Below are positions 51,700 to 62,966 of a stretch of 64,000 bases of DNA, in pieces. The stretch spans positions 114,341-178,340 of the forward strand of contig DATHMF010000086.1 of assembly GCA_035487355.1 (NCBI GenBank), in the 5' to 3' direction. The stretch comes from Terriglobales bacterium. Its GTDB lineage: Bacteria > Acidobacteriota > Terriglobia > Terriglobales > Acidobacteriaceae. Under the pieces are notes generated by a model. It was not told where the DNA came from and made no database searches. It saw only the letters and a list, made by a program, of their open reading frames with translations. The first letter of the stretch is position 1. Every line of letters begins with the position of its first letter. Both the position numbers and the translations under genes were made by a program.

Positions 51700-54600
51700 T
51701 TAACTTGCCGGACTCGGCCTTGGAGAAGTTGGCGTACTTCCCTTTTCAGTACTTATTTCTTGAAGGCGCACGCCGCGGTGGCGGTTGATCCATAGCCGCA
51801 GCCTGTCGAGGTAGACATAGACCACGGGAGTGGTAAAGAGGGTCAGCATCTGACTGACAATCAGCCCGCCCACAATCGTGATTCCCAGGGGACGCCGCAG
51901 CTCAGAGCCGGTGCCCGTGCCCAAGGCCAGCGGCAGGCCGCCCAGCATGGCCGCCATGGTGGTCATCATAATAGGACGAAAGCGAAGAACACACGCCTCG
52001 TAAATTGCATCTGCAGGTGACTTTTTTTCGCGGCGCTCGGCATCGAGCGCGAAATCAATCATCATGATCGCGTTTTTCTTCACAATCCCAATCAGCAGGA
52101 GTATGCCGATCAGGGCGATGATGTTGAGCTCGGTGTGAGTAATCAGCAGGGCCAGCAGAGCACCCACGCCGGCAGAAGGCAGGGTTGAAAGAATCGTGAT
52201 GGGGTGAATGTAGCTCTCATACAGGATCCCCAACACGAGATACACGGTCATCAGGGCCGCCAGGATAAGCACGGGCTGGCTGGAAAGCGAATCCTTAAAT
52301 GCAGCGGCGGTCCCGGCAAAGCTGGCTTGAATGGTTGCGGGAAACCCGATAGAGCGTTCGACACTCTCAATGGCTTGAGTCGCCTGGCCAAGCGTGACGC
52401 CGGGGGCCAGATTAAATGAGATTGTGGCTGCAGGAAATTGGCCCTGGTGATTGACGGCAATCGAAATGGTCAAAGATTCAAAATGGGCAAAGGCCGCCAG
52501 CGGGACCTGGTTCCCATTGGAAGAACGCACATAAATGTTTTGCAGCGCCTCCGCGCTCTGCTTGAATTCCGGGGCCACTTCCATAACCACGTGATACTGG
52601 TTGAGTTGCCGGTACATGGTAGAAACCTGGCGCTGGCCAAAGGCATCGTAGAGTGTACTGTCAATATCCTGCGGGTTCACCCCAAGCCTGGCTGCGGTGT
52701 CGCGATCAATGACAACACGAGCCTCTAATCCGCGGTCCTGCTGGTCGGTGTTAACATCCACGAGTTCGCGAAGCGACCGCAATTTCTGCAGCAGGCGTGG
52801 CGCCCAGGTATTAAGGTCGTTGAGGTTCTCGCTTTGCAGCGTGTATTGAAACTGTGCGCTACTCTGGCGTCCCCCAATCTGCAGGTCCTGGGCTGGTTGC
52901 ATGAAGAGCGTGGCCCCTGGAACTACAGCCAGCTTTCCACGCAAACGGTTCATGACCTGGTCAACCGGGATCTTGCGTTCGGCCAGCGGTTTCAGAGTAA
53001 TAAAGATGCGGCCGGTATTGGTTGAGCCTCCCCCGGCAAATCCCACTAGCGTATCAACCGCCGGGTCTTGGCGCGCCAGGTTGGTGAGCCGCAGCATCTT
53101 TTCCCGCATAGCGGGGAAAGAAATGTCCTGGGCCGCCTGCACGGAGCCGACAATCCTGCCCGTATCCTGTTGTGGGAAGAAACCGGTGGGCACTTTTGTG
53201 TACAGATAAACACTGAGACCTGCAGTCGTGATCGTGACCAATAGAATCAGCAGTTGGTGCCGCAACACCCACTGCAAGCTATGTTTGTAGCCGCCGAGAG
53301 CCTGGTCAAAGATCCATTCACTCAGGCGGTAGATCCAATTGTGCTTCTCTTTTCTGTCTTTATCAAAAGGCCGAAGAAACTTAGCGCACATGGTCGGCGT
53401 CGTGGTCAGCGAAACCAGCAGCGAGACTGCAATAGCGATGCTCAGGGTCACCGCAAATTCGCGAAACAGGCGTCCCACCAGGCCACTCATCAGCAGAATA
53501 GGAATAAAAACAGCCACCAGGGATGTGCTCATGGAGAGCACCGTAAAGCCAATCTCGCTTGCTCCTTGAAAAGCTGCCTGCACCGGCGTCATTCCCTTTT
53601 CGAGATAGCGGGTAATGTTTTCCAGGACGACGATGGCGTCATCCACAACAAAACCGGTGGAGATGGCCAGTGCCATCAGCGAAAGGTTATCGAGGCTGTA
53701 GCCCAGCAGGTACATGATGGCGAACGTGCCCACGAGCGAAAGCGGTACGGCAACACTCGGAATCACCGTCGCCCGAGTGGTGCGCAAAAATGCAAACACC
53801 ACCAGAATCACAAGAATGATGGAAATCACCAGTGTGATCTCAGTATCTCGCACCGAAGCCCGGATGGTCGTAGTGCGGTCCAGGATGATCTCCAGTTTGA
53901 TGGAGGGTGGAATCGAAGCCTGGAGCTGCGGCAGCAGATTGCGCACCCGGTCCACGGTTTCAATGATGTTTGCGCCTGGTTGGCGGAAAATAATCATCAG
54001 CACTGCGGGTTTGCCGTTGGCCAGACCGATATTGCGCGTATCTTCCACCGAGTCCTGCACATCGGCCACATCGCCCAGACGCACTATGCCTCCACTTTTG
54101 TCAGTGGCAACGACGAGCGAACGGTACTGTTCCGCCTGAAAAAGCTGGTCGGTATCGTTGAGGGTCCATGCGTTGATTGCGTTGCTCACCTCTCCCTTGG
54201 GACGATTGGCATTGGCCAACCCCAGCGCGATACGGACCTGGTCAATGCCCACACCCAGCTTGCTCAACAGAGTGGGATTCAACTCAGCACGCACCGCCGG
54301 ACGCGCTCCGCCACTGACACTCACCTGACCCACGCCATTCACCTGCGAAAGCTTCTGCGCCAGAATGGAATCGGCATCGTCATAAATACGAGGTAGTGTG
54401 AACGTGTCCGATGTTAAAGACAGGATCATGATGGGAGAGTCGGCAGGGTTAACCTTGCGGTAGGAAGGATTATTGGGAAGGTTGGCCGGCAACTGGCCAC
54501 GAGCCGCGTTGATGGCGGCCTGCACATCGCGGCCGGCGGCATCAATGTTTCGATTTAGATCGAAGGTCAACGTAATGTTGGTAGAGCCGAACTGGCTGGT

Positions 54601-54846
54601 CGAGGTCATCTGCGTGACCCCAGCGATGCGTCCAAACTGGCGTTCCAGCGGCGTGGCTACGGCTGAGGCCATGGTTTCCGGACTCGCTCCCGGCAATCCT
54701 GCTGAAACCTGAATCACAGGACTCTCTACTTGGGGAAGGGGTGAAACCGGAAGAAAATTAAACGCCAGCGCTCCTGAAAGTAGCAGGCCTGTCGCCAAAA
54801 GCGATGTTCCGATAGGACGCTTGATGAATGGCGCTGAAATATTCAT
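51700..54846 (-). CDS. RND efflux permease, MdtC-like
   Basis: 1048 residues of the HAE1-type RND family. The proton-relay aspartates are in [17 protein letters not shown] (helix 4), and the repeated topology (two large periplasmic loops, twelve helices) is intact; the loop-1 start VIQVSAGLPGASPETMASAV is typical. With the gene before it, it forms an MdtBC-like heteromeric pump that expels drugs, bile salts or metals-binding compounds. It starts three bases after the other permease stop. The C-terminus after helix 12 is short and polar. No outer membrane channel gene is adjacent. Confidence 0.92.
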   Translation of the reverse strand: MNISAPFIKRPIGTSLLATGLLLSGALAFNFLPVSPLPQVESPVIQVSAGLPGASPETMASAVATPLERQFGRIAGVTQMTSTSQFGSTNITLTFDLNRNIDAAGRDVQAAINAARGQLPANLPNNPSYRKVNPADSPIMILSLTSDTFTLPRIYDDADSILAQKLSQVNGVGQVSVSGGARPAVRAELNPTLLSKLGVGIDQVRIALGLANANRPKGEVSNAINAWTLNDTDQLFQAEQYRSLVVATDKSGGIVRLGDVADVQDSVEDTRNIGLANGKPAVLMIIFRQPGANIIETVDRVRNLLPQLQASIPPSIKLEIILDRTTTIRASVRDTEITLVISIILVILVVFAFLRTTRATVIPSVAVPLSLVGTFAIMYLLGYSLDNLSLMALAISTGFVVDDAIVVLENITRYLEKGMTPVQAAFQGASEIGFTVLSMSTSLVAVFIPILLMSGLVGRLFREFAVTLSIAIAVSLLVSLTTTPTMCAKFLRPFDKDRKEKHNWIYRLSEWIFDQALGGYKHSLQWVLRHQLLILLVTITTAGLSVYLYTKVPTGFFPQQDTGRIVGSVQAAQDISFPAMREKMLRLTNLARQDPAVDTLVGFAGGGSTNTGRIFITLKPLAERKIPVDQVMNRLRGKLAVVPGATLFMQPAQDLQIGGRQSSAQFQYTLQSENLNDLNTWAPRLLQKLRSLRELVDVNTDQQDRGLEARVVIDRDTAARLGVNPQDIDSTLYDAFGQRQVSTMYRQLNQYHVVMEVAPEFKQSAEALQNIYVRSSNGNQVPLAAFAHFESLTISIAVNHQGQFPAATISFNLAPGVTLGQATQAIESVERSIGFPATIQASFAGTAAAFKDSLSSQPVLILAALMTVYLVLGILYESYIHPITILSTLPSAGVGALLALLITHTELNIIALIGILLLIGIVKKNAIMMIDFALDAERREKKSPADAIYEACVLRFRPIMMTTMAAMLGGLPLALGTGTGSELRRPLGITIVGGLIVSQMLTLFTTPVVYVYLDRLRLWINRHRGVRLQEISTEKGSTPTSPRPSPAS

Positions 54847-54849
54847 GGC

Positions 54850-57800
54850 CTAATCCGCCGATGCGGGTTCCTCAATGGTATTGCCGATTCGTATGCGCTC
54901 AAATCTTCGGGAGAGCCGGTCGAACCAGAGGTAAACCACCGGAGTCGTATAAAGCGTGAGCATTTGGCTCAACAGAAGGCCGCCCACAATGGTAATGCCC
55001 AGCGGACGGCGTAGCTCCGAGCCGGTCCCGGCGCCGAGGGCAAGCGGCAGACCGCCGAGCAAAGCGGTCATGGTAGTCATCAGGATGGGCCGGAAACGCA
55101 ACAGACAAGCTTGATAGATCGCCTCTCCGGGCGGCTTTCCTTCCACGCGCTCGGCCTCGAGGGCAAAATCAATCATCATGATGGCGTTCTTCATTACGAT
55201 GCCAATCAGCAGGATGATTCCTATCAGCGCCACCACACCCAGGTCATAGCCCGTCAGCAGAAGGGCCACGATGGCGCCCACGCCCGCCGAGGGCAACGTA
55301 GAAAGAATGGTGACGGGATGAATATAGCTTTCATACAGCACGCCCAGCACAATGTAGACCGTGATGATCGCCGCAAGAATCAGCAAAGGCTCCGAAGCGA
55401 GCGAATTGCGGAAGGCCGCCGCCGTCCCCTGGAAGCTGGAATGCACGCTTGTGGGCAAGAGGATCTCCTGCTCCGCCTGGTCAATGGCTTTCGTGGCTGC
55501 ACCGAGTGAAACGTTGGGCGCGAGATTAAAGGAAAGCGTCACTACCGGAAACTGTCCCTGATGGTTAATCGAGAGTGGCGCGTTGGAAGTCTGCAAAGTG
55601 GTAAAGGCCGAAAGCGGCACTTGCGTGCCATTGCTTGACTTCACGTAGATGTTCCTCAACGCATCCGGATCTTGCTTAAAGTCGGGCGCCGCCTCCAGCA
55701 CTACGTGATACTGGTTCAACTGGGTATAGATGGTTGAAACCAGCCGCTGGCCGAAGGCGTCATACAGCGTGTCATCAATCGCCTGCGGCAAAATGCCCAG
55801 ACGCGAAGCCGTATCCCGGTCAATCGTCAATTCAGCTCGCAAGCCATCGTTCTGCTGGTCGCTGGCAACATCGCGCAGCTCCGGCAGGCCTTGTAACTTG
55901 GCAAGCAACTTCGGCGCCCACTGCGCCAGCTCCTGCGGGTCGGCGTCTTCGATAGAGTATTGGTATTGCGTCCGGCTGACGCGATCTTCGACCGTCAGGT
56001 CCTGCACCGGCTGCATGTAGAGGGCGATTCCCTGCACCTGGGCAAGCGCGGGCTGAAGTCTGCGGATAATATCCGAAGCAGTGGTACTGCGCACGTTGCG
56101 AGGTTTTAGATTAATCTGAATGCGGCCGCTGTTGGGCGTGGTATTGGTGCCGTCAATGCCTATAAAAGAAGAGAGGCTCTCGACATCCGGGTCTTGCAGA
56201 ATCACGGCTGCCAGCGCCTTCTGGCGTTGTGCCAGGGCGTCAAAAGAAACGCTTGCAGGAGCCTCTGAGATTCCTAAAATGAAACCTGTATCCTGCACGG
56301 GAAAGAACCCCTTGGGCACGGCGGTATAAAGAAGCAAGGTCAACACAAGCGTTCCCACAGTGACCAGCAAGGTCGCAGTTTGATGCTCAAGGACCCACTT
56401 GAGCGTGCGTCCATAAAAAGCAACCACGCCTTGATAGAAATTTTCGGAGGTCTCGTAGAAGCGTCCGTGCGCGTTGCTGCCCTTGGCCTTCAGCAGTTTG
56501 GCGCACATCATCGGCGTCAGGCTTAGCGAGATCGCCGCCGAAACCAGGATGGTCACCGCCAGGGTTACGGCAAATTCACGGAACAGCCGGCCCACGATGT
56601 CTCCGATGAAGAGCAACGGAATGAGCACAGCAATGAGCGAGACGGTAAGAGAAATGATGGTGAAGCCAATCTGTCCTGACCCTTTGAGTGCGGCCTCCAG
56701 GGGTGAGTCGCCTTGTTCGAGAAAGCGGTTGATGTTCTCGATCATGACGATGGCATCATCCACAACAAATCCAGTGGAGATGGTAAGCGCCATCAGAGTC
56801 AGATTGTTGAGGCTGTAGCCCAGCAGATACATTATCCCGAACGTTCCCACAATGGAAAGAGGCACAGCCACACCAGGGATGACCGTTGCCGCAACATTTC
56901 TCAGGAAGAGAAAGATCACCATCACCACCAGCGCAATGGTAAGCATCAGCTCGAACTGCACGTCCTGCACCGAGGCACGGATGGTCTGGGTACGGTCCGT
57001 GAGAATGGCAACCTTGACCGAAGAAGGCAAAGTTCCCTGAAGTTGTGGCAGCAGCTTCTTGATCTTATCCACCACGGTGATGATGTTGGCCCCGGGCTGG
57101 CGCTGGATATTCATGATGACCGCCGGGGCCAGGTTCATCCATGCAGCCTGCTTGACGTTTTCCGCGCTATCAATCACGGTGGCCACGTCTGAGAGACGCA
57201 CCGGCGCCCCGTTTTTGTACGCAATAATGATGGGCCGGTACTGCTCGCTCGAAAGCAGTTGATCGTTGGCCCCAATGGTGTAGGACTGCCGTGGCCCCTC
57301 CAGCACTCCCTTGGCCTGGTCAACGTTTGCCTGCCCCAAGGCCGTACGCAGGTCTTCCAGACTTAAACCATAGGAAGCGAGTGCCGTTGGATTGGCTTGA
57401 ATACGAACGGCAGGTTTTTGACCGCCGCTGATTGAGACCAGTCCAACACCGGGCAACTGCGAAATCTTCTGTGCCAGTTGCGTATCGGCCAGATCTTCTA
57501 CTTTTGATAGGGCCAGTGTGTCCGATGTAAGTCCCAGCGTAATGATAGGCGCATCTGCCGGGTTCACTTTGCTGTAAATGGGCGGGTTAGGCAGGTCGCG
57601 CGGCAGATACGTACTTCCGCTATTGATGGCGGCCTGCACTTCCTGCTCAGCTACATCAATGTTCTGGTCAAGATTGAATTGCAGCGTGATGATCGAGCTG
57701 CCAAACGAACTCGTGGAGGTCATCTGGCTGAGTCCGGGGACCTGTCCGAACTGGCGTTCGAGAGGCGCGGTCACCGAGGACGTCATGACGTCCGGGTCAG

Positions 57801-57960
57801 CTCCCGGATAAAAAGTCATCACCTGGATGGTCGGATAATCCACTTCAGGCAAGGCCGAAACCGGCAACTGTTGATAGGCAACAATGCCCACCAGCAGCAG
57901 GCCAATCGTCAGCAATGACGTGGCCACCGGCCGCAAAATAAATAATCGTGATGGAGTCAT
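54850..57960 (-). CDS. RND efflux permease, MdtB-like
   Basis: 1036 residues, a close relative of the next gene. Helix 4 holds [16 protein letters not shown] with both aspartates; the pore and docking domains are full length. It overlaps the membrane fusion protein gene by four bases and precedes the second permease by three, as in mdtABC operons where both permeases form one trimer. The pair arose by duplication. The role is multidrug export. Confidence 0.92.
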   Translation of the reverse strand: MTPSRLFILRPVATSLLTIGLLLVGIVAYQQLPVSALPEVDYPTIQVMTFYPGADPDVMTSSVTAPLERQFGQVPGLSQMTSTSSFGSSIITLQFNLDQNIDVAEQEVQAAINSGSTYLPRDLPNPPIYSKVNPADAPIITLGLTSDTLALSKVEDLADTQLAQKISQLPGVGLVSISGGQKPAVRIQANPTALASYGLSLEDLRTALGQANVDQAKGVLEGPRQSYTIGANDQLLSSEQYRPIIIAYKNGAPVRLSDVATVIDSAENVKQAAWMNLAPAVIMNIQRQPGANIITVVDKIKKLLPQLQGTLPSSVKVAILTDRTQTIRASVQDVQFELMLTIALVVMVIFLFLRNVAATVIPGVAVPLSIVGTFGIMYLLGYSLNNLTLMALTISTGFVVDDAIVMIENINRFLEQGDSPLEAALKGSGQIGFTIISLTVSLIAVLIPLLFIGDIVGRLFREFAVTLAVTILVSAAISLSLTPMMCAKLLKAKGSNAHGRFYETSENFYQGVVAFYGRTLKWVLEHQTATLLVTVGTLVLTLLLYTAVPKGFFPVQDTGFILGISEAPASVSFDALAQRQKALAAVILQDPDVESLSSFIGIDGTNTTPNSGRIQINLKPRNVRSTTASDIIRRLQPALAQVQGIALYMQPVQDLTVEDRVSRTQYQYSIEDADPQELAQWAPKLLAKLQGLPELRDVASDQQNDGLRAELTIDRDTASRLGILPQAIDDTLYDAFGQRLVSTIYTQLNQYHVVLEAAPDFKQDPDALRNIYVKSSNGTQVPLSAFTTLQTSNAPLSINHQGQFPVVTLSFNLAPNVSLGAATKAIDQAEQEILLPTSVHSSFQGTAAAFRNSLASEPLLILAAIITVYIVLGVLYESYIHPVTILSTLPSAGVGAIVALLLTGYDLGVVALIGIILLIGIVMKNAIMMIDFALEAERVEGKPPGEAIYQACLLRFRPILMTTMTALLGGLPLALGAGTGSELRRPLGITIVGGLLLSQMLTLYTTPVVYLWFDRLSRRFERIRIGNTIEEPASAD

Positions 57961-59186
57961 GATGACGCCGGAGTTCCCGAGTCTGCTATTCGCGACGTTC
58001 GTGCGCCTGATTGCGGTGTTCCAGATTGGGATCCAGCGCCGCTCTTGCCCTTTGGACCACCGCCGCCCATCTGATAATCAACCTTGCTGTTATTTTGCAG
58101 CTTGTCCTGTCCGTCGGTGACGACCAACTCTCCGGGTGCAAGACCGTTTGTAATCGCGGCCAGGTTGCCCTGTGTGAGGCCGACGGAAACGCTCCGCATT
58201 TCCGCCGTCTGACTCTCGGTCTTGACCACATACACAAACGTTCCCTGCGGACCATGCTGAACGGCAACGTTAGGGACAACTGTGCTGTTCTTGCGCACCT
58301 CTAAAAGCAATTGGACGTTCACGAATTGATTGGGCCACAGGGAGCCATCTTTGTTATCGAACATGGCTTTGAGGCGGCCTGTGCCGGTGGCGGGATCAAT
58401 CTCATTATCAATAGTCAGCAAAGTTCCTGTGGCCAGCTTGGTTTGGTCGTCGCGGCTGTAGGCTTCTACCTGCAGCGGCGCTTGCTTCAGGTGCTGGGCC
58501 ACTGCGGGAAGATTATCTTCCGGCAAGGTAAACAGAACCGCAATCGGCTCGACCTGCGTGATAACCAGCAGAGCATTGGGATCAGAGGCGTGCACCATGT
58601 TCCCCGAATCAACCAGCCGCAAACCAATGCGGCCGCTTATGGGCGCGATGATATGACAGTAGATAAGTTGCAGCTTGACGTTATCAATCTGCGCCTGATC
58701 GGAACGAACCGCCCCTTCCAGTTGGTCCACCAGGGCGTGTTGCGTATCCAACTGTTGTTGCGAGATGATTCCCGCAGGTACCAGCCCGGTAAAGCGGTCG
58801 AGATTTAATTTGGCGTCGTGGAGCTGGGCCTGGTCTTTGAACAATTGCGCCTGGGCCTGGCTGAGTTGCACTTCAAATGGGCGCGGATCAATCACCGCCA
58901 GCAAGTCTCCCTTTCTGACCTGCTGTCCTTCTTTGAAAGCAACTGTAACCAGTTGCCCATCCACGCGGCTTTTGATGCTGACGGTGTTGGAGGCCGTAAC
59001 AGAACCAAGACCGGTCAGATAAACCGGCAAATCCTGCCGGCCAGCTTTGGCGACCGTGACAGAAACCGGCCGGGTGGTCGCTGCGCTGGCCTTTTGTTGT
59101 GTGGAAACGCTGTTGCAACCTATCCAGGCAAAGCAAATGAAGGAACCAACACTTAATGAAATAAACGTTTTGATCGTTTTATGCAT
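57957..59186 (-). CDS. RND membrane fusion protein, MdtA-like lipoprotein
   Basis: 409 residues. A signal with lipobox-like end ([13 protein letters not shown]) suggests lipid anchoring. The parts are barrel-sandwich ([20 protein letters not shown], around residue 75), a long alpha-hairpin (about 105-175), the second half of the lipoyl domain ([18 protein letters not shown]), the beta-barrel, and the membrane-proximal domain (DGQDKLQN). The Gly- and Ser-rich tail beyond residue 370 is dispensable in the family. It links the two permeases to an outer membrane channel. First gene of its operon. Confidence 0.9.
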   Translation of the reverse strand: MHKTIKTFISLSVGSFICFAWIGCNSVSTQQKASAATTRPVSVTVAKAGRQDLPVYLTGLGSVTASNTVSIKSRVDGQLVTVAFKEGQQVRKGDLLAVIDPRPFEVQLSQAQAQLFKDQAQLHDAKLNLDRFTGLVPAGIISQQQLDTQHALVDQLEGAVRSDQAQIDNVKLQLIYCHIIAPISGRIGLRLVDSGNMVHASDPNALLVITQVEPIAVLFTLPEDNLPAVAQHLKQAPLQVEAYSRDDQTKLATGTLLTIDNEIDPATGTGRLKAMFDNKDGSLWPNQFVNVQLLLEVRKNSTVVPNVAVQHGPQGTFVYVVKTESQTAEMRSVSVGLTQGNLAAITNGLAPGELVVTDGQDKLQNNSKVDYQMGGGGPKGKSGAGSQSGTPQSGARTSRIADSGTPASS

Positions 59187-59533
59187 TCTCAGTCATTCTT
59201 AGTCACAATTTTAGACATGATAGCTTTTGCTCCAGGTTGTAAGACGCAATCGGCTTCGCGCACGTGACATTTCATTTTGACAATCACCACAGCACAACGT
59301 TAGCCGCAAATCAGGTTGCACTCAAATCAGCATGAGACCTCGACAGAAAGCTTGTCAAGCGTAGCCTTTCAGCCTTTACAAAAATTTACTCTTGTTGACC
59401 ATCTCTTTACCCGACAAGAGCTTACGCGATGTTTGAATGTTCTGCAGCTCAACACGAAGTAATCGTAGCGGAAGAGAAATCGTCTAAATTGTGAAGTATT
59501 ATCCTTGCGGGCTGCGAATCGAGACATTCACTG
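59187..59533. other. Divergent intergenic region, no gene recognised
   Basis: About 350 AT-rich bases separate the efflux operon from the TonB-type gene and must hold both promoters. I see no clear palindrome, RNA gene or coding region. Confidence 0.5.
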
Positions 59534-62500
59534 ATGAGAAGACCCCTCTTTAGATTTGGTCTATCCAGATTTCTGCGCGTGTGCAGACCGGCGCAACTTT
59601 GTATAGTTGTGGTTTTGATGCTGGGCACTTTGCTTTCAGCACAGGATTCCTCACCAACCGCTACACCAGCTACTAAAGGTGGCACCATCCATGGCACTGT
59701 GAAGTCGGGCAACATGCCGATTCCCGGAGTCGCTGTAACAGCTATCAATCCTCAGACCCGTCAACGATCAGCGGTTACATGGACAGACCTGGATGGCAGC
59801 TATTCGCTTCAAGTTTCCGAAGACGGCGAATATTTTGTGCGCACCCAAATGGCAGCTTTTGCTCCTACCTTCGCCAGGGTAACAATCAACGCAGCCAACC
59901 GCACCGCGAAAGCGGATTTGGAGATGGTTCTGATGTCTCGCGCCCAGGGACAAGACCCCCGCCAGCAATTAATGCAGCAGATGGGAGCCCAGGGAGGCCG
60001 CGGCGGATTCCAGAGTCTTTCTGTGATGCAGGGAGAAGGCGGAAGCGATTCATCATCAACCAGTGCGACGGACGATCCAGCAACGCCGGCCGGCATGCCC
60101 ACACTTGGAACTGCAGCCAGTACAGCAACCGAGTCGGTGGCAGTTTCCGGAACGACCGAAAATTCCAGTCTGGCGGGGATGAGCACGGATGAGCTTCAGC
60201 AGAGAATACAGGAGTTTCGTGACCAGCAGGGCGGGCCCGGAGGCGGAGGAGGCTTCTTCGGTGGCGGCGGATTTGGTGGTGGTGGATTCGGTGGCGGAGG
60301 TGGAGGCTTTGGTGGAGGCGGATTCGGCAGCGGCCGCGGACGATTCAACATCAACCGGCCGCATGGCTCGCTTTATTACAGCATCGGCGATTCGGTCTTC
60401 AACGCTGCTCCCTATTCACTCAGCGGCCAACCCGGCTCCAAACCAAATTATTTTCAAAATCGCTTTGGAGGAAACCTTGGCGGGCCTCTGAATATTCCCA
60501 AAATCTATAAGGGTGGCGACAAGACTTTTTACTTCCTTAATTACACCGGCAATGTGGGCCAAAATCCTTTTGACCAGTTTGCCACCGTGCCCACGCTGGC
60601 CGAGCGCAACGGCGACTTTTCCAGCGCAACCATTCGCAGCCGCTCAAACGCGGGATTGCCGGTGCAGATCTTCGATCCCACCACCGCCACGCCTTTCCCG
60701 AATAACACGATTCCCACGAATCGCATTAACTCTGCCGCTGCAGGATTGCTGGCTTTCATCCCGCTGCCCAACCTACCGGGCGATGTACAGAATTTTCATC
60801 GCATCACCTCGTACACCAACAGCGGCAATGATTTCAATATACGCATCAACCACATGCTGGGAGCGCCGCCAACCCCTCGGCGCAACGGCGCTGGAAACAG
60901 AAACGCAACTGGCGGTGATAGAGGAGGCAGGGGTGGGCGTTTTGCCCGCAACAGTATTAACTTTGGACTGGGTTACAGCAACCGCGATAACGTACTCGTG
61001 AATGTTTTTCCCGGCATTGGTGGTCACACCACAACGCGCGGCATAAATGCGAACGCGGGTTATACACAGAGTCTGGGCAAAATTAACAACATCCTACGCT
61101 TCAATTTCAACCAAAACCGTACCACCACTCATAATCTTTACGCCTCCTCGCAAAACATCGCCGGCAATTTGGGGATCAACGGCGTTTCCCAGAATCCATT
61201 CGATTGGGGAGTTCCCGGCATTTCTTTCACGAACTTCGCTGGGATTTCAGACGTAAGACCCCTGTTGCGCCGCGACCAGACATACTCCCTCTCTGACTTC
61301 ATGATTTGGCCCCACGGCAAGCATACTTTGCGATGGGGCGGAGACATCCGCTGGATCCAGCTCAACACTAAAACTGACAGCAACGCCCGCGGAAGCTTCA
61401 TCTTCTCCGGTTTCAACACTGCGCAGACTGTACCTGCTACAGGATGCAAAGATGCGCAAGGCCAGCCTGTAAAACCTGTGAACGGCGTTTGCCCTGGTAC
61501 CGGTTTCGATTTTGCCGACTTTCTGCTCGGCTTACCGCAGCAGACTTCGGCACAGTTTGGGACGAACAATTATCAGTTCCGCGGAAATTCCTGGGACCTG
61601 TTCATACAGGATGAATGGCGGGCAACCGGCAATCTAAGTTTTAATCTCGGCCTGCGCTACGAATATATTTCGCCTTACTCCGAGCTGCATAACCAAATCG
61701 TCAATTTGATATTCACGCCCGGCCTGGTTACGGTGCTGCCGGTGATTGCCGGGCATCCAGGTCTTCCTAATTCTCTGGTCCGTCCAGACCGTAACAATTT
61801 TGCTCCGCGTGTTGGGATTGCCTGGAAGGCATCCGCGCACACGGTAGTGCGCGCCGGCTATGGCATCAACTACAACACAGGTGCTTATGCCAGCATGATT
61901 CAGCAGCTCGCCTTCCAGCCGCCTTTTTCTTTCACTCAAACCAATACCGAGTCAGCCACAACTCCTTTAACTTTGCAGAATGGATTCTTTACCCCGCAAC
62001 CGGGAGCGGTCACCAATAACTACGCTGTAGACCCGAACTACCGCCTGGGATACGTCCAGATCTGGAACATGGATGTGCAGCAGGAGATCACGCCTACGGT
62101 AGTCGTCAACTTTGATTACACCGGCACCAAGGGCACGCGGCTCGATATCGTGGAAGCCCCGAACCGTGTCTCTACCGGACTTCTCAATCCGAACGTTCAG
62201 CCCTTCCTGTGGGAAACTTCCGTGGGCGACTCGACCGCGAATGCAGCCTCAGTACGCGCGCGCAAACGCCTGCAACACGGAATTTCCATTGGCGGCAGCT
62301 ATACCTTCTCAAAGTCCATGGATAATGCCTCCAGCATCGGTGGAGGCGGCACCGTGGTGGCGCAAGATCCAAACAATCTGACAGCGGAACGCGGTCTTTC
62401 CAGCTTCGACCAGCGCCACCGCTTCAGCGCCGATTATCTCTGGGAGCTTCCCTTTGGGCATGACAAGCACTGGCTAAACCAAGAAGGCGTGATGCGCGAC

Positions 62501-62953
62501 GTTTTTGGCGATTGGCAGTGGAGTGGTGACTGGTCCATCGCTTCCGGTTTCTGGTTCACGCCCCGGGTGGTTGGCAATTTTGCCGACGTGAATCGTGGCA
62601 CCAACGGCACGTTGCGCGCCAACGTCACCGGACAACCAGTCAGCCTGTCGAATCCCACCATAACCGAGTGGTTCAACACGGCGGCGTTTGTGACTCCACC
62701 CAGCGGACAATTCGGGGATGCAAGGCGCAATAGCATCGAAGGGCCGGGCTCGGTCTCCTTCAACATGGCGTTGTCAAAAACATTTCCCATGAGGGAATCG
62801 CGCGTGCTTGAATTCCGCGCCCAGGCCTCCAACGTATTCAACACGCCGCAATTTACATCCATTAATACGAATGTAGGATCTCTTACCTACGGTCAGGTTA
62901 CCAACACGGGATCCATGCGATCCATGCAACTTTCAGCGCGCTACCGCTTCTGA
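59534..62953 (+). CDS. TonB-dependent-receptor-like outer membrane protein with carboxypeptidase-regulatory domain
   Basis: 1139 residues. A signal peptide (RPAQLCIVVVLMLGTLLSAQ) is followed by a carboxypeptidase regulatory-like fold (GTIHGTVKSGNMPIPGVAVT, about residues 50-125) and a 22-strand-type barrel from about residue 275, including GKHTLRWGGDIRWIQL, DLFIQDEWRATGNLSFNLGL and the C-terminal AQASNVFNTPQFTS...SARYRF. A glycine-phenylalanine-rich stretch (about 233-275) replaces a normal plug link. Such proteins are abundant in Acidobacteriota and take up large ligands; the ligand is unknown. It is followed by a VWFA protein 13 bases later. Confidence 0.88.
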   Translation: MRRPLFRFGLSRFLRVCRPAQLCIVVVLMLGTLLSAQDSSPTATPATKGGTIHGTVKSGNMPIPGVAVTAINPQTRQRSAVTWTDLDGSYSLQVSEDGEYFVRTQMAAFAPTFARVTINAANRTAKADLEMVLMSRAQGQDPRQQLMQQMGAQGGRGGFQSLSVMQGEGGSDSSSTSATDDPATPAGMPTLGTAASTATESVAVSGTTENSSLAGMSTDELQQRIQEFRDQQGGPGGGGGFFGGGGFGGGGFGGGGGGFGGGGFGSGRGRFNINRPHGSLYYSIGDSVFNAAPYSLSGQPGSKPNYFQNRFGGNLGGPLNIPKIYKGGDKTFYFLNYTGNVGQNPFDQFATVPTLAERNGDFSSATIRSRSNAGLPVQIFDPTTATPFPNNTIPTNRINSAAAGLLAFIPLPNLPGDVQNFHRITSYTNSGNDFNIRINHMLGAPPTPRRNGAGNRNATGGDRGGRGGRFARNSINFGLGYSNRDNVLVNVFPGIGGHTTTRGINANAGYTQSLGKINNILRFNFNQNRTTTHNLYASSQNIAGNLGINGVSQNPFDWGVPGISFTNFAGISDVRPLLRRDQTYSLSDFMIWPHGKHTLRWGGDIRWIQLNTKTDSNARGSFIFSGFNTAQTVPATGCKDAQGQPVKPVNGVCPGTGFDFADFLLGLPQQTSAQFGTNNYQFRGNSWDLFIQDEWRATGNLSFNLGLRYEYISPYSELHNQIVNLIFTPGLVTVLPVIAGHPGLPNSLVRPDRNNFAPRVGIAWKASAHTVVRAGYGINYNTGAYASMIQQLAFQPPFSFTQTNTESATTPLTLQNGFFTPQPGAVTNNYAVDPNYRLGYVQIWNMDVQQEITPTVVVNFDYTGTKGTRLDIVEAPNRVSTGLLNPNVQPFLWETSVGDSTANAASVRARKRLQHGISIGGSYTFSKSMDNASSIGGGGTVVAQDPNNLTAERGLSSFDQRHRFSADYLWELPFGHDKHWLNQEGVMRDVFGDWQWSGDWSIASGFWFTPRVVGNFADVNRGTNGTLRANVTGQPVSLSNPTITEWFNTAAFVTPPSGQFGDARRNSIEGPGSVSFNMALSKTFPMRESRVLEFRAQASNVFNTPQFTSINTNVGSLTYGQVTNTGSMRSMQLSARYRF

Positions 62954-62966
62954 CGATAGAGGATAG

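Noticed and set aside
53254..54396. Plus-strand 380-codon frame opposite the MdtC-like gene
   Set aside because: It is rich in His, Gln and Arg as expected from the complement of membrane-protein codons; no start signals or motifs.
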